64,000 bases of DNA, taken from Sipunculus nudus (Eukaryota; Annelida; Sipuncula; Golfingiida; Sipunculidae). This document shows positions 13,213 to 26,330 of this stretch, piece after piece (the first letter of the stretch is position 1; every line of letters begins with the position of its first letter). Under the pieces are notes generated by a model that was given only the letters and a program-made list of their open reading frames with translations, searched no databases and was not told the origin of the DNA. The position numbers and the translations under genes are program-made. The stretch lies in the NCBI GenBank assembly GCA_026874595.1, contig CM049314.1, positions 32,885,229 through 32,949,228 of the forward strand, read 5' to 3'.

Positions 13213-14269
13213 CCTTGAGGTTCGAGTCCAAGTCTACCTTCTTTGAGTCTAAAAGAATTATGTCTGGCAGAATGAGGTGTTTGGGTACATATACTGCCAC
13301 CTGCATTCACTCTGCTGAACTCAAAGATTGTAAAAGAGAAGGGTGTGTTGGATTATCTGCTCATCTTTTGTTCCACTTTTTATCAGGGCTGATGAGAAAG
13401 TCTTTAAATCTATTTTTCTACACAAATATATATCTGGGCTCTTCAATAGATGGAAATATGTTGCACACAAATTCTTTCTAATAAAAACCTACACAAGTTA
13501 CTGTAAATAAACAGTATGTTTGCATGTTTTGTCTCAAGACTGACTGGCTTTAAAGTAGCGAATTCCTGTCAACAGATGTCATCACCAGATACATCAATAT
13601 TGCATGACACAGATATACATTGATCCATTCAGTAAAAAAAAATATTATTTTTCTTTGGACAGGACAGAAAACAATTAGAGTTGGGAGTTCACTCATTTTT
13701 CACAATGGCCATCTATTTGAGAAAACTGATTGCTTATCAATTGATAATCAGTTTAACAGAATATTCTATTGAATGTAAAACTCGAAAATTGCTGAAGCAT
13801 TTTAATCCTCTAATGTCCTACACTCCTAACACAGCAGTTATACACAGCAGTTGTCTAAGAACTCCTTTTCAGTGTCCACAGATTTTTCTTGGTTCAAACA
13901 CCAGGGTGCACATGGAGCAGCCAATTTTCTGACAAAATAAAAATCTGTACTTTGTCTGAGCTCACAAATAGGCAAATATATTGGTAATATAAGAAAAAGT
14001 TATATAGCCAACATGTGTATATAATAAACATTGACATGAATTAATAAGTAAACACAGACCCTTCTAATGTTCATTCACATAAATCTTATTAGCATATCCT
14101 TGTCAAATGCCTAAGTTATATAAAGTTTGTAATTGCCTCCGCTAGGGTGTGCATTCATTCCCAATTTTATGTGTGTTTTTGAGTTTATTTACAATATAGC
14201 AAAACCATGATCTGAATCCAATCACATTTTCAGGGTACCTCAGGAATAGTCCAGTGAAGAATCAATTAG
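13213..14269. other. Intronic sequence, nothing recognised
   Basis: The first 45 bases look like degenerate minisatellite units (GAGTCCAAGTC, TTTGAGTCTAA). Beyond that no feature is supported. Confidence 0.45.
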
Positions 14270-14535
14270 ATTTTGCTGTGGGTCTGGCTCATGATGTGGA
14301 TCCAGGAAGGACTTCCATTAATATTCACAAATGTGCAGTCACATATGCACAACTGAACATGGGAATCTGAGCCAAATAAAGCAAATGCCAGCACTTGTTG
14401 GGAAACAATTGCACCAATGAACTTGTGAATATTGTGTCAATAAGTGAATGCAAACATGGATGCGGAATACCCGACAACAAGGACCCTCCTAACAGTGGAG
14501 GCTTGCATTCCTGAGACTGCATATTTCTAGTTTAC
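14270..14535. repeat. Interspersed repeat shared with 38210-38475
   Basis: Matching blocks are GATTTTG(C/G)TGTGG, CTCATGAT(G/C)TGG.TCCAGGAA, GTGGAGGCTTGCATTCCT and GCA.ATTTCTAGTTT, in the same order and spacing in both copies. The copies are clearly diverged. The repeat class is not recognised. Confidence 0.75.
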
Positions 14536-14785
14536 TATGAGACTGCATGGTTAATCATCAGATGGCTTTCATTAACTGACCAATTATCAATTTAATCTTA
14601 TCATCAGCCCATCACTAAGAATAAAGGGTCTGAAGTTCTAAAGGTTCTGATAATTTGATGGTTCCTCAATATGCAATGCTGATAGAATCCCATTTATTCA
14701 TTCTAATGTGATAAACATGCTACCATTGCTCTGGCTCTTGAATCCTATCTTACCCCAAAAGGCATATATAATCTTATATGTGTAA

Positions 14786-15023
14786 AGGCCTGGCCACATG
14801 AAACGCTGCACTATGCTTTGCAGGGCACTGCAAATACTATTTTGAATAAACAGCTTGGCATTTTTCCGGCACTGCAAAGTAGAGAAATTGAACTTTTTTC
14901 AGCGTTGCTTTGCAGGACTGCACAGCGCTGCACAGCAAAGGCAAATAGTGTGGACACCCCAGTGTATTTTCATGTACTTAACATTTTCTGCAGCATAGCA
15001 CTGTGTTTGGTGTGAACGGGCCT
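14786..15023. mobile_element. MITE with imperfect terminal inverted repeats
   Basis: The left end AGGCCTGGCCACATGAAAC is complementary, with mismatches, to the right end GTTTGGTGTGAACGGGCCT. About 240 bp, with internal GCACTGCA and TTTGCAG.. motifs repeated in both orientations. No coding capacity. Confidence 0.7.
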
Positions 15024-16239
15024 CAATATATAGTTCTTATCGTTTGATTTTCTTCATACCAATATAATAGGCAGTGACATTTCGTGGCCATTTACAATTC
15101 ACAAAGAAAATCTTATGGGCGATATTGAAGTTTTCATGTTAATCAGGACACATTAGCTTGTGAGAGAGTCAGCAACACAGCGTGGCAGGTGTTTTCAGAA
15201 CCATGGCACTAATGGCCAATTTTCCTGTCACCCCTAGTCTCAGATATCAATAGCTACTTACCATAAATATTTCACGTCTACAAGTCTAACAGGAAATACC
15301 CAAATACAAAAACCCCATCATGACATTTCCCTAGGAATCCCTCGTGGAAAACTCAATGCCTTTCCAAAGAAACATAAAAAATCAATTACTCTCTGGTTTT
15401 TGGAGCTTGGAGAATATTTTGCTGCAGAAGTGGTGTTTTCTCCTCTTCCTGTCCTGGGATTATGGCTCATTATTTAAATCTTATACTCCAGGGGATCTTT
15501 TCATCCTTCCTGATTTAAGTATATAAGTAAAAATCCTTTTACTTGTAAAAAGACATGCCAAGGGATTGAAATAACCAACATTAACTTCTCTGACAGCAGT
15601 ATGTTGAGCAGTAAAAGGATATTGGATGTAACAATTTTAGAGCTGACTTAGCACTCCGTGTCATATTTTATGATTCACATTAGAACTAATTTATCCTCCC
15701 TGAACAGAGGAGAGTTTTATAGTGGCTGATGAATTTATTTCAACATAGATATTTGGGTCAAAATTATTTGTTGATATACATTTTAAGGTCCTTACAATAG
15801 TTACACTTTTCTTGTTTTATTTCTTCTGCCCCCGTTTGTGCTAGATTTCCAATATGGCTGATTTTCATAAACTGACCTTTGGCCACCTTATTAGTCACAG
15901 GTCACATATTCACACATTTCTTTCTGACCTTGACCTAATTTCCAAGGTCATACAACCGATCACTTACTGGAGATTTGATGCAATTTCTTTAAACTCACTT
16001 CAACTATCTGCAAATAGATTATCTATCCTCAGTTTGCGCACAGGAAAAAAACATGCATATTAAATGAGGTCAGAGGTCACCAGGCTCCTCTTTGGTGTAG
16101 ATGTGATAACTTGCCATTGAATATTACAGTTTTTGATGAAACTCAAAAGAAATATTAACCAACTTAATATCTCACCTGAGTGTGATATATTCAATGAAGT
16201 CAGAGGTCAGACTTTGGTGGCGCCTTGATGAATTACTAA
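15024..16239. other. Intronic sequence with scattered AGGTCA-like half-sites
   Basis: No exon found. The stretch 15860-16230 contains TGACCTTGACC, CCAAGGTCA and GAGGTCAGAGGTCA, and looks like a decayed relative of the B-type repeats. Confidence 0.45.
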
Positions 16240-18810
16240 CAAGTGGCCCATGGGCCATGACGCTCAGCTGAACTTGAAAATACAAAGAGTGTATTTAAGA
16301 TGTATTTGAAATATAATTTACATCAAATTTTTAATTATTCTGAGGGGTACTTCTGAGCCCCATAGCTCGAAGATTATGGGTAACAGAGAACTAATTTTTA
16401 GGTTTCCACAGAGATATATTCATGAACCTCCTTTGATGTCAAGTAAGAAAATTCCAGGTCCAGCAGTTAGGAATTGTGCCATGTTAACAGTTGACAGTTT
16501 CATTAAAGGTCTAAAAAACACACACAAAAAATCATAAAAAATGGAAAAAATACAGGTGGCACCACCAGTCTGCAGGATGTGATATAACACCCCATGATCA
16601 ATGTTAGTGCACATAACAATGGTGATCAATGCAGTAGTTATTCAGATACTTGAGCTTTTGTATCAACATTTTGATTATTCTGGGGGGGGGGGGGTACTTC
16701 ACAGCCCCATAGCTCAAAGAATATTGGTAACAGAGACCTAATTTCTGGTTTCCAAGAAGATTATTCATGGACCTTCCTAAATTTGAATTGAGAAGATTCC
16801 CGGTCCAGCAGTTCAGATTTGTGCCCTGTTAACATAGCTCATAGGTTATGGGTAACAGAGATCTAATTTCAGGTTTAAAAAAAAACTTTTCATGGGCCTC
16901 CCTGCATGTCCAGAGAGGAGATTCTAGGTCCAGGTGATACAATTTGTGCCCTGTTAACAGATGACTGCATTTTAAGAAGTCTCAAAAATGGAGACAAAAA
17001 TTCGTAAAAATCGAAAAATACAGTTGGTGCCACCAGACTGCAGAAACTGATGAAACATTCCATGATCAATGACCATGCAAAAAATCATGGTGATCAATGC
17101 AGTAGTTATTCAGATACTTGAGCTTTTGAATCAAATTTTGCATTATTCTGGGGGGTATTTCGAAGCCCCATAGCTCGAAGGATATGGGTAACAGAGACCT
17201 CATTTCAGGTTTCCAAGGAGACTTTTCATTGACCTCTCTTAATGTCAAGTAAGAAGATTCCAGGTACAGTGGTTATGATTAGTGCCCAGACAAACGGCCC
17301 GACAGCCAGATGGCCTGACCGACAACAGACAAAGAGTGATAACTACACCTCAGATGATTTACAGTCAGCTGAGCTAAAAAATAGAGAAAAAATGCATAAA
17401 AATGCGAAAAAAAAAAATCCAGGTTGCACCGCCAGTCTGCAGGAACTGATGAAATAGTCTTATATGAATATGCATGCAAAGAATCATGGTGATCAATGCA
17501 AAAGTTGTTCAGATACTGCAGCTTTTGTAAAAAATCTTTTTATTATTCTGGGGGGGGGGGGGGTACTTCGGAGCCCAATACCTCAGAGGATATGGGTAAC
17601 AGAGACCTAATTTAAGGGGTTCCAAAGAGACCTTTTTATTGGTCTCCCTGCATGTCAGGAGAGAAGATTATAGGTCCAGTTGTTACGATTTGTGCCCGGT
17701 TAACAGTTAACAGATGACTGCGTCTTAAGATGTCTAATAAAAAAAAAAATACAGGTGGCGCCACCAGTGTGCAGAAACTGATAAAATATTCCATGAACAA
17801 TATTTATGCAAAGAATCATGGTTATCAATGCAATAGTTGTTCAGATACCTTAGTTTTTGTATAAAATTTTCCATTATTCTTGGGGGAACTTCAGAGCCCC
17901 ATAGCTCAGAGGTTATTGGTAACAGAGACCTAATTTCAGATAAAAAAAAAAAAAAACTTTTCATGGGCCTCCCTGCATGTCAAGAGAGAAGATTCTAGGT
18001 CCAGTTGTTACAATTTGTGCCCTGTTAACAGATGACTGCATTTTAAGATGTCTCAAAAATGGAGACAAAAAATTGTAAAAATTGAAAAATACAGGTGGCA
18101 CCACCAGATTGCAGAAACTGATGAAACATTCCATGATCAATGACCAAGCAAAATATCATGGTGATCAATGCAATAGTTGTTCAGTTACTCAAGTTTTTGT
18201 ATCAAATTTTCCATTATTCTGGGGAGTATTTGGTGCCCCATAGCTCAAAGGATATGGGTAACAGAGACCTAATTTCAGGTTTTCAAAGAGACTTTTTTAT
18301 AAGTCTATTGATTTTTTAAGTAAGAAGATTCCAGGTACAGTGATTACGATTTGTGCCCTGTTAACAGATGATAGTTTCATTGCAGGTCTGAAAAAAAAGG
18401 AAAAAATTCGTAAAAAAATTAAAGAAAATACAGGTGGTGCCACCAGTCTGCAGGAAGTGATGGAACATCCCATGATCAATATTCATGCAAAAAATGATGG
18501 TGAGCAATGCAGTAGTTATTCACATACTTGAGCTTTTGTATCAAATTTTGCATGATATTCGGGGGGGGGGGGGGGTGGTTGTACTTCGGAGCCCCATAGC
18601 TCAAAGGATATGGGTAACAGAGACCTATTTTCAGGTTTCCAAGGAGATTTTTCATGGACCTCTCTGGATGTAAAGTAAGAAGATTCCAGGTACAGTGGTT
18701 ACGATTTGTGCCCTGTTAACGGACAGAAGGCCGGAAGGCCAGATGGCCTGACGGACAACAGACAAAGAGTGATCACTATAGCTCAGATGACTTACAGTAA
18801 GCTAAGCTAA
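16240..18810 (+). mobile_element. Modular element E2 (A-type core)
   Basis: The head has the palindrome TGGCCCATGGGCCA and then GCTCAGCTGA. The core is an array of about 340-bp A-type monomers; the GGTGGCxCCACC landmark occurs near 16553, 17025, 17753, 18094 and 18433. The tail ends GTAAGCTAAGCTAA. An internal tail module (17270-17378, ending CAGCTGAGCTAAA) interrupts the array. Poly-G runs expand at one fixed monomer position (around 16681, 17550 and 18560). Confidence 0.85.
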
Positions 18811-19556
18811 AAACTGAAGGATTACCATAAAACTCATTAAAGAAATTTATAAATCTAGTTTCTTACCTGAATTCAATCCTTGAAAAATTTCTTAGCATAT
18901 TTAATAAGGTCATAGGTCACAAGCCATATGACTGACATATTATGCACTCTTATGGTGCTCTTGTATATAGATCAAAATATTTTTCTTGAAATACCTGACA
19001 TGTGTACATATTTTGAAGGTTAAGAATATTCCAGCATTGTTGTGTAAAAACATCTGAGTAAATTTTATGCAGATCAATTTAATCAATTTTAATTTTTAAT
19101 TTAATTAATCAAATATAATTAAGCATGATTTATGTTAGTAGTGTAAGTAGCATTTTCTTTGCCATAATTAACACTAACAGCCGATAAAAAAGTTTTCACT
19201 CCAGAGGTGTGCATTCACCAACCAATCACTGGCAGCCGCATTCCATTGCCTACAACTATGGTCAAAATGAATATCAGGGGCAAGTTTGTCACTTGTGACT
19301 ATTATCCTGGCGAAAGGTCATTCTTCCATATCAGCTGTTTTCCTACCACAAACATGGAAGGAAGGAAAAAAGAAAAGATAAGAAATTGCCATAGAGGGTA
19401 CCTTAGACCAACTCTCAAAAATGATTGGTGCTTTATAGGGATACAGTTTATCAGGATTTTTTTCTTAACTGTAGGAGTGGTTGATAATTGGATCAAATCT
19501 CTTCCCTCTCTTGATGTATGTACTGACAAGTCAATTCATGCATAGATTGTACTTAC
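18811..19556. other. Intronic sequence, nothing recognised
   Basis: AT-rich. It includes a 112-codon plus-strand ORF (19207-19545) that has no familiar motif and ends just before the ACER3 exon; I do not treat it as a gene. Confidence 0.45.
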
Positions 19557-19602
19557 TTTTAAGACAGGTTTCTTCTTCAAATAGAGGTTTCTGGAATGTG
19601 AT
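19557..19602 (-). CDS. ACER3: ACER3 penultimate exon (46 bp)
   Basis: The acceptor is tggtctttgcag and the donor AAA|gtaagtac. One base completes a Ser codon. The exon then reads SHSRNLYLKKKPVLK. Aligned with human SLYTRTLYLRYRPKVK it keeps the RxLYL core and the basic run at the cytosolic tail. Fourteen kilobases of repeat-filled intron separate it from the HAWWH exon. It is recognised by phase, splice sites and homology. Confidence 0.88.
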
Positions 19603-21040
19603 CTGCAAAGACCATATACATTAAAAATTAGTTAATTATATATTTTTTATACATTTCATAATGAATATAACATATACTCTGAGGTGGTTACAATGTATAC
19701 CAATGTTTAAAATGAGAGATATCTACTGTTTCTATTATAAAGAAAATGATAACATTTTTCATATGAAATAAATGAAAGTAAACATAAATTTGTCAGTGAA
19801 AATATTGCACATTTTAAGCAAATGCACAATTTCTGATGGTTCCAAAAATAAAATTGAATCAGGAATTCAATATCACACAGAAATGCTTAAATTCTCTCTC
19901 CTTCTTCTCTTCCTATAATAATCCTAATGGAAATATTTTTTGTGTACTTCCACTTCAGTTAAACATCAAATGAAAAGTACTTTTGGAATTTGATATATCT
20001 GATCAAGTAACAAAACAAGCTGTCACTTGTAAAAAAGAGAAAAACCAAAACTGCAGACTGTCATAAAATCCTTATGAAACAGAAGCTCTACAGAAAAGCA
20101 TGTTATCAAGTGTGATGGAGACATCATTATCATTATCTCACAGTGACCTTGTCCTTAAATTGAGAGAGAAATAAAAATCATTCAATTCAATTATCAGATG
20201 AAAAAATGAAAGTTATATTAGCATGTCTTCTACATATTATAAATGAAAATGAAAGTCTTCTCCTGGCTGAAATTCTATGAATAAATATATCTAGTTACCA
20301 TCAGCACATAAAATTTTATAGAAAGTACCAGAAAACTATGAATATTTGAGTAGGCCTGGCTTGTCAGAAAGCCATGTCAATTAACTAACAAAAATACAAA
20401 ATATTTTAAGAGAATGAAGAATTAATATTCATTTCCATGTTGAATTAGTATTTTCTGTATACTCTTCTTGGAAAAGTTACTGGTACCCATGCTAATCATG
20501 ATATCTGACAGCTGCAATAACCATATCATTAACTTCCTTATTATCATGGTATCTCAATATGCATTTTTAGCCACCATTTTGCTTAACAAACATGTGCTTT
20601 TAGGATTATTTTCTAAAAAATAAAAGAATCACTTAAAATTACATTTATTTTCAAGAATCACTCTAACTGTAATTAATCACATGGAATTTATAAAAGACCT
20701 AATAATTATAATATCAAATGTATGTCGGTATTAATATTTTAATGATTGACAAATTGATTGCATGAATCATATTCTGCAGAAAACCTCTAGGGATTTACCA
20801 GCTTTAAGATGGTCCCATAAAGATGGCGGAAAATACTGACAAGTTTGGTTTATTGACAAGTGCTTGAGTTATGATATTGTACTTTCACAATATATAAGTG
20901 GTAGGAATCTTTTGTAAAAACATATCTGCCGATTGAAAGATATAAAACAACAGCTGATTGTTTATTAATAGATTTTTTTTTATACAGCATCTATATTACA
21001 ATAAAATATGCTCTATAAAATTGGAATTAAGCCCAAAATG
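19603..21040. other. Intronic sequence, nothing recognised
   Basis: Strongly AT-rich, unique-looking; no exon, RNA gene or repeat ends seen. Confidence 0.5.
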
Positions 21041-21043
21041 GGT

Positions 21044-21190
21044 AGGACATAGCCTGGTGGTTAAGGCCTTGGAATTCGGAGCTGAAGGTCCTCGGTTTGA
21101 ACCCGGCCGGTGGCTCAATGGCATAATGGTGACATTCATTATAGAACCTCTTAACGACATTAATGACTTAATGACTTCTGGATTATTCAT
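21044..21190 (+). mobile_element. tRNA-like SINE fragment (second family)
   Basis: It has an A box (TAGCCTGGTGG) and a B box (GGTTTGAACCC) about 40 bases apart, in a tRNA-like block at 21044-21113. A non-tRNA body follows. A standalone functional tRNA is unlikely because the acceptor stem ends do not pair. Confidence 0.7.
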
Positions 21191-21315
21191 AACCCTGTGC
21201 ATATAAAACCTGAAATCCAGAAGGCTTAATAATAACATATCATTATCATATGGATACCTTCATCCTCATTCAACAGACAGTGCCACCAATAGGCCATGGG
21301 CCTATCCGTAAAAAA

Positions 21316-24300
21316 CAAGGGACCCAGGGGTCATGACGCTCAGCTGACCAGGAAGACATTGACAAAAGTAATTTTATCATCTGAATGTCAAATTTGAATG
21401 AAATACTTTTTCCAAACTTGACCTTTTGTATAAAATCATCCAATATTCATTGGGGTACTATGGAGCTCTGTAGCATGAAAGATATGGGTAACAGACACCT
21501 ATTTTCAAGGTTTACAAGATGACTTTTCAGGGGTCTCCCAGCATGTCAAAAAATAAAATTCTAGGTCCAGTTATTATGATTTGTGTCCTATTAACAAATC
21601 CAAATGTTTATTCTGTGGGGTATTTCAAAGCCGCATAGGATGAAGGATATGGGTAACAGAGATGTAATTTCAGGTGCACAAGGAGACTTTTCAGGGGCCT
21701 CCCAGCATATCAAGAAAGGAGATTCTAGGTCAAGTCATTATAATTTGTGCTCTGTTAACAGATGACCAAATCTTTATTCTGGGGAGTACTTTGGAGCCCC
21801 AGAGCATGAAGGATATGGGTAACAGGGACCTTATTTCGGGTTTCCATGTAGACCTTTTATGGGCTTCCCTGGAGGTGAGGACAGAAGATTCTAGGTCCAG
21901 TCATTATGATTTGTGCCCTGTTAATATATGACCAAATCTTTATTCTGGGGGGTACTTCAGAGCCCCATGGCTCACAGAATATGGGTAACAGGGACCTTAT
22001 TTCGGGTTTCCATGTAGACCTTTTATGGGCTTCCCTGGAGGTGAGGACAGAAGATTCTAGGTCCAGTCATTATGATTTGTGCCCTGTTTACAGATGACCA
22101 AATGTTTAAAGATCACAAAAGTAGAGAAAAAAAATCGTAAAAAATAAAAAAAATATAGGTGGCGCCACCAATCTCCAGAAATTGATGAAACACTCCATGA
22201 TCAATATCCATGCAAAGAATCATGGTGATTAATGCATTAGTTGTTCAGATACTTGAGCTTTTGTATTAAATTTTGCATTATTCTGGGGGGTACTTCAGAA
22301 CCCCATAGCTCGAAGAATATAGGTCACAGTGACCTAATTTCAGGTATAAAAGGAGAATTTCCATAGACCTCCCAGGATTTCAAGTAAGAAGATTCCCAGT
22401 CTAGCGGTTACGATTGGTGCCCTGTTAACAGACAGACGCCTGGATGGCCGGACGGACGACGGACAAAAGGTGATCCCTATAGCTCAGATGACTTTCAGTC
22501 AGCTAAGCTAAAAATTGAAAAAATACAGGTGGCGCCACCAGAATGCAGAAACTGATGAAACATTTCATGATCAATATCCATGCAAAGAATCATGGTGATC
22601 AATATAATAATTGTTCAGATACTTGAGCTTTTGTATCAAATTTTCCATTATTCTGGGGGGTACTTCGGAGCCCCATAGCTCAGAGGTTATGGGTAACAGA
22701 GACCTAATTTCAAGTTTTTAAGGAAACTTTTCATGGGCCTCTCAGCTTGTCAAGAGAGAAGATTCTAGGTCCAGTTGTTATGATTTGTGCCATGTTAACA
22801 GATGACCGCATCTTATGAGGTCTCAAAAATAGAGAAAAAAATTCGTAAAAATAAAAAAAATACAGGTGGCGCCACCATACTGCAGAAACTGATGACACAT
22901 TCCATGATCAATATCCATGCAAAGAATCATGGTGATCACTGCAATAGTTGTTTAGATACTTGAGCTTTTGTATCAAATTGTCCATTATTCTGAGGGATAC
23001 TTCAGATGACTTACAGTCAGCTGAGCTAAAAACACTTAATGGTCAATATCCATGCAAAGAATCATGATGATCTCCGTATTAGTTGTTCAGATACTTCAGC
23101 TTTTGTATCAAATTGTCCATTATTCTGAGGGATACTTCAGAGACCTATAGCTTGAAGGATATGGGTAACAGAGACCTAATTTCAAGTTTCCACAGGCACT
23201 CTTCATGGGCCTCCTTGCATGACAAGAATGAAGTTTCTAGGTCCAGTTGTTGCAATTTGTACCCTCTTGATAGATAACATAGGTGGCGCCACCAGTCTGC
23301 AGGAACTGATGGAACATCTCATGATCAATATGTATGCCAAAAATCATGACCATCAGTGATGTAGTTATTGAGATATTGAAGTTTTTGTATGAAATTTTTG
23401 ACTACTCTGGGGGGGTACTTTGGGGCCCCATAGCTCGAAGGATATGGGTAACAGAGACCTAATTTCTTGTTTCCATGGAGACTTTTCATAGGTCTTCTAG
23501 TGTGTTGAGAATGAAGATTCTAGGTCCAATCGTTACTATTTGTGCCATGCTAACAGATGACAGCATCCTTAAAGGTCTCAAAAATAGAGGAAAAAATCGT
23601 AAAAAATCGAATGATACAGGTGGCGCCACCAGTCTGCAGGAACAGATGACACATCTCATGATCAATAGTTATGACACAAATCATGTCCATCATTCAAGTA
23701 GTTAATGAGATATTGAAGTTTTTGTATGAAATTTTTTACTTTTCTTGGGGGTACTTTAGGGCTCCATAGCTCGAAGAATATGGGTAACAGAGACCTAATT
23801 TCTGGTTTCCATGGAGACTTTTCATAGGTCTCTCAGTGTGTCCAGAATGAAGATTCTAGGTCCAGTCGTTATGATTTGTGCCACGTTAACAGATGACAGC
23901 ATCCTTAAAGGTCTCAAAAATAGAGGAAAAAATCGTAAAAAATCAAACAATACAGGTGGCGCCACAAGTCTGCAGGAACTGATGGAACATTTCATAATCA
24001 ATATGTATGCCAAAAATCATGACCATCAGTGATGTAGTTATTGAGATATTGAAGTTTTTGTATGAAATTTTTGACTACACGGGGGGGGGGGGGGGTGGTA
24101 CTTTGGGGCCCCATAGCTCGAAGGATATGGTTAACAGAGACCTAATTTCTGGTTTCCAAGGATATTTTTCATGGACCTCTCAGTGTGTCAAGAATGAAGA
24201 ATCTAGGTCCAGTCGTTACGATTTGTGCCATGCTAACAGATGACAGCATCCTTAAAGGTCTCAAAAATAGAGGAAAAAATCGTAAAAAATCGAACAATAA

Positions 24301-25364
24301 AGGTGGCACCACCAGTCTGCAGGAAGTGATGACACATCTCATGATCAATAGTTATGCCACAAATCATGACCATCAGTCAAGTAGTTAATGAGATATTGAA
24401 GTTTTTGTATGAAATTTTTTACTTTTCTTGGGGGTACTTTGGGGCTCCATAGCTCGAAGAATATGGGTAACAGAGACCTAATTTCTGGTTTCCATGGAGA
24501 CTTTTCATAGGTCTCTCAGTGTGTCAAGAATGAAGATTCTAGGTCCAGTCTTTACGATTTGTGCCTTGTTAACAGATGTTTACATTTTGAAAGGTCTCAA
24601 AAATAGAGAAAAAAATTCGTAAAAAAATGAACGATACAGGTGGCGCCACCAGTCTGCAGGAAGTGATGGAACATCTCATGATCAATATGTATGACAAAAA
24701 TCATGACCATCAGTCAAGTAGTTAATGAGATATTGAAGTTTTTGTTTGAAATTTTTTACTTTTCAGGGGGGTAGTTTGGGGCCCCATAGCTGGAAGGATA
24801 TGGGTAACAGAGACCTAATTTCTGGTTTCCATGGAGACTTTTCATAGGTCTCTCAGTGTGTCGAGAATGAAGATTCTAAGTCCAGTCATTATGATTTGTG
24901 CCTTGTTAACAGATGTTCACATTTTTAAAGGTCTCAAAAATAGAGAAAAAAATTCGTAAAAAATCGAAAAATACAGGTGGCGCCACCAGTCTTCAGGAAC
25001 TGATGGCACCTCTCATGATCAATATGTATGCCAAAAATCATGACCATCAGTCAAGTAGTTAATGAGATATTGAAGTTTTTGTATGAAATTTTGGACTTTT
25101 CTGGGGGGGTACTTTGGGGCCCCATAGCTCGAAGGATATGGGTAACAGAGACCTAATTTCTGGTTTCCAAGGAGATTTTTATGGACCTCCCAGGATGTCA
25201 AGTAAGAAGATTCCAGTTCTAGCGGTTACGATTTGTGCCTGGTTAACGAACAGACAGACGGACAGACGGACAGACAGACGGACAGACAGACAGACAGACG
25301 GACGACGGACGACGGACAAAGAGTGATCGCTATAGCTCAGATGACTTTCAGTCAGCTGAGCTAA
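21316..25364 (+). mobile_element. Modular element E3 (large A-type array)
   Basis: The head is CAAGGGACCCAGGGGTCATG followed by GCTCAGCTGA; the palindrome carries one mismatch. At least nine A-type monomers follow, with the GGTGGCGCCACC landmark or variants near 22158, 22529, 22865, 23283, 23620, 23957, 24301, 24640 and 24977. Internal tail modules occur at about 22430-22510 and 23005-23030. The final tail has a GACA/GACG microsatellite (25250-25315), a stem-loop and CAGCTGAGCTAA. It lies in the 14 kb intron. Confidence 0.85.
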
Positions 25365-26330
25365 TAAGTTATTTATTCAAGCAAAAAGACCCATAAATAT
25401 GAAGTTTGAGTCAAACTGAGTGATGCATAGATGTGGCATATGTGAAAGACTGAAGGTTTGGGTTGAACAGTTACACTTGAAATATGCTAACAAGCATTTA
25501 GAACAATTAAATATTGTGACCTTGACCTTTGACTTTTTGACCTCAACATCAATAGGCTTCTTCCCTTATTGGTAGGTAAGCCATATATGACAGATGGAAG
25601 GTACAGATTGAAAAGTTTGCCTAAAAATTACTCCATGCAAGAAGTGGGTGCTGTGAACTTGACCTTTGACCTCAAAATCAACAGGTCTTTTCCCCTGTTG
25701 GCAGAGAAGCCATATCAGTGCTGAAAGGTTTGGAATGAAAAGTCTAGCTTGAAATGTGTCCACAACCTTTTCAAAGAAGCTGATCCTGTGACCCTGACCT
25801 TTGACCTTGTGACCTCAAAATTTTCTATAGGATTCTTCTCCAACTTAGTAGGTGAGCTATATGTGAAAGATCAAAGAATTGGGATGAAAGGGTTGGCTTA
25901 AAATGCATCCACAGGCTTTTCAAAGAAGAGGCTCCTGTGACCTTGACCTTTGACCTATTGACCTAAAAAAAATTATGATCCTTCCCCTGTTGGTAGGTGA
26001 GCTGTATGTGAAAGATGGAAGGTTTGGGATGAAAATTTTGTCTCAAAGAGTTATTTCTGGGGGGTGCAAACACACCCCATAACTTCGAGAATATAGGTCA
26101 CAGTGACCTAATTTCAGGTTTGCAAGGAGATCTTTTTATAACCTCTAAGACTGCATAGGGTTCATGGCCCTAGCCCCTACGGTTACGATTTGTGCCCTGC
26201 TAACGGCCGGACGGCCGGACGGACGGCCGGACGGCTGGCCGGACGGCCGGCTGGAAGGACAGACGGAAGGACGACGGACAAAGACCCATCGCTATAGCCC
26301 AGCATGACTGAAAGTCAGCTGAGCTAAAAA
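25365..26330 (+). mobile_element. Truncated B-type element
   Basis: It starts abruptly after the tail of E3 with TAAGTTATTTATTCAAGC and is nearly identical to 41946-42868 of E7. The B-type head is absent. It has four nuclear-receptor-like monomers, a long CCGG/GGAC microsatellite (26200-26265), and the standard tail ending CAGCTGAGCTAAAAA. That end abuts the head of E4. Confidence 0.85.

Noticed and set aside
12586-13310. Long ORFs on both strands over the minisatellite (up to about 207 codons)
   Set aside because: They are overlapping frames of one 33-bp repeat inside an intron, with no independent start context, splice logic or known domain.
19207-19545. 112-codon plus-strand ORF
   Set aside because: No motif, no splice or repeat relation, and composition like its surroundings; most likely chance.
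21044-21113. Standalone tRNA gene
   Set aside because: The A and B boxes are good, but the acceptor arms do not pair and a SINE-like body follows.
25250-25315. GACA/GACG repeats as CRISPR-like or independent microsatellites
   Set aside because: They recur at the same place in every modular element tail, so they are part of the element; the genome is eukaryotic.
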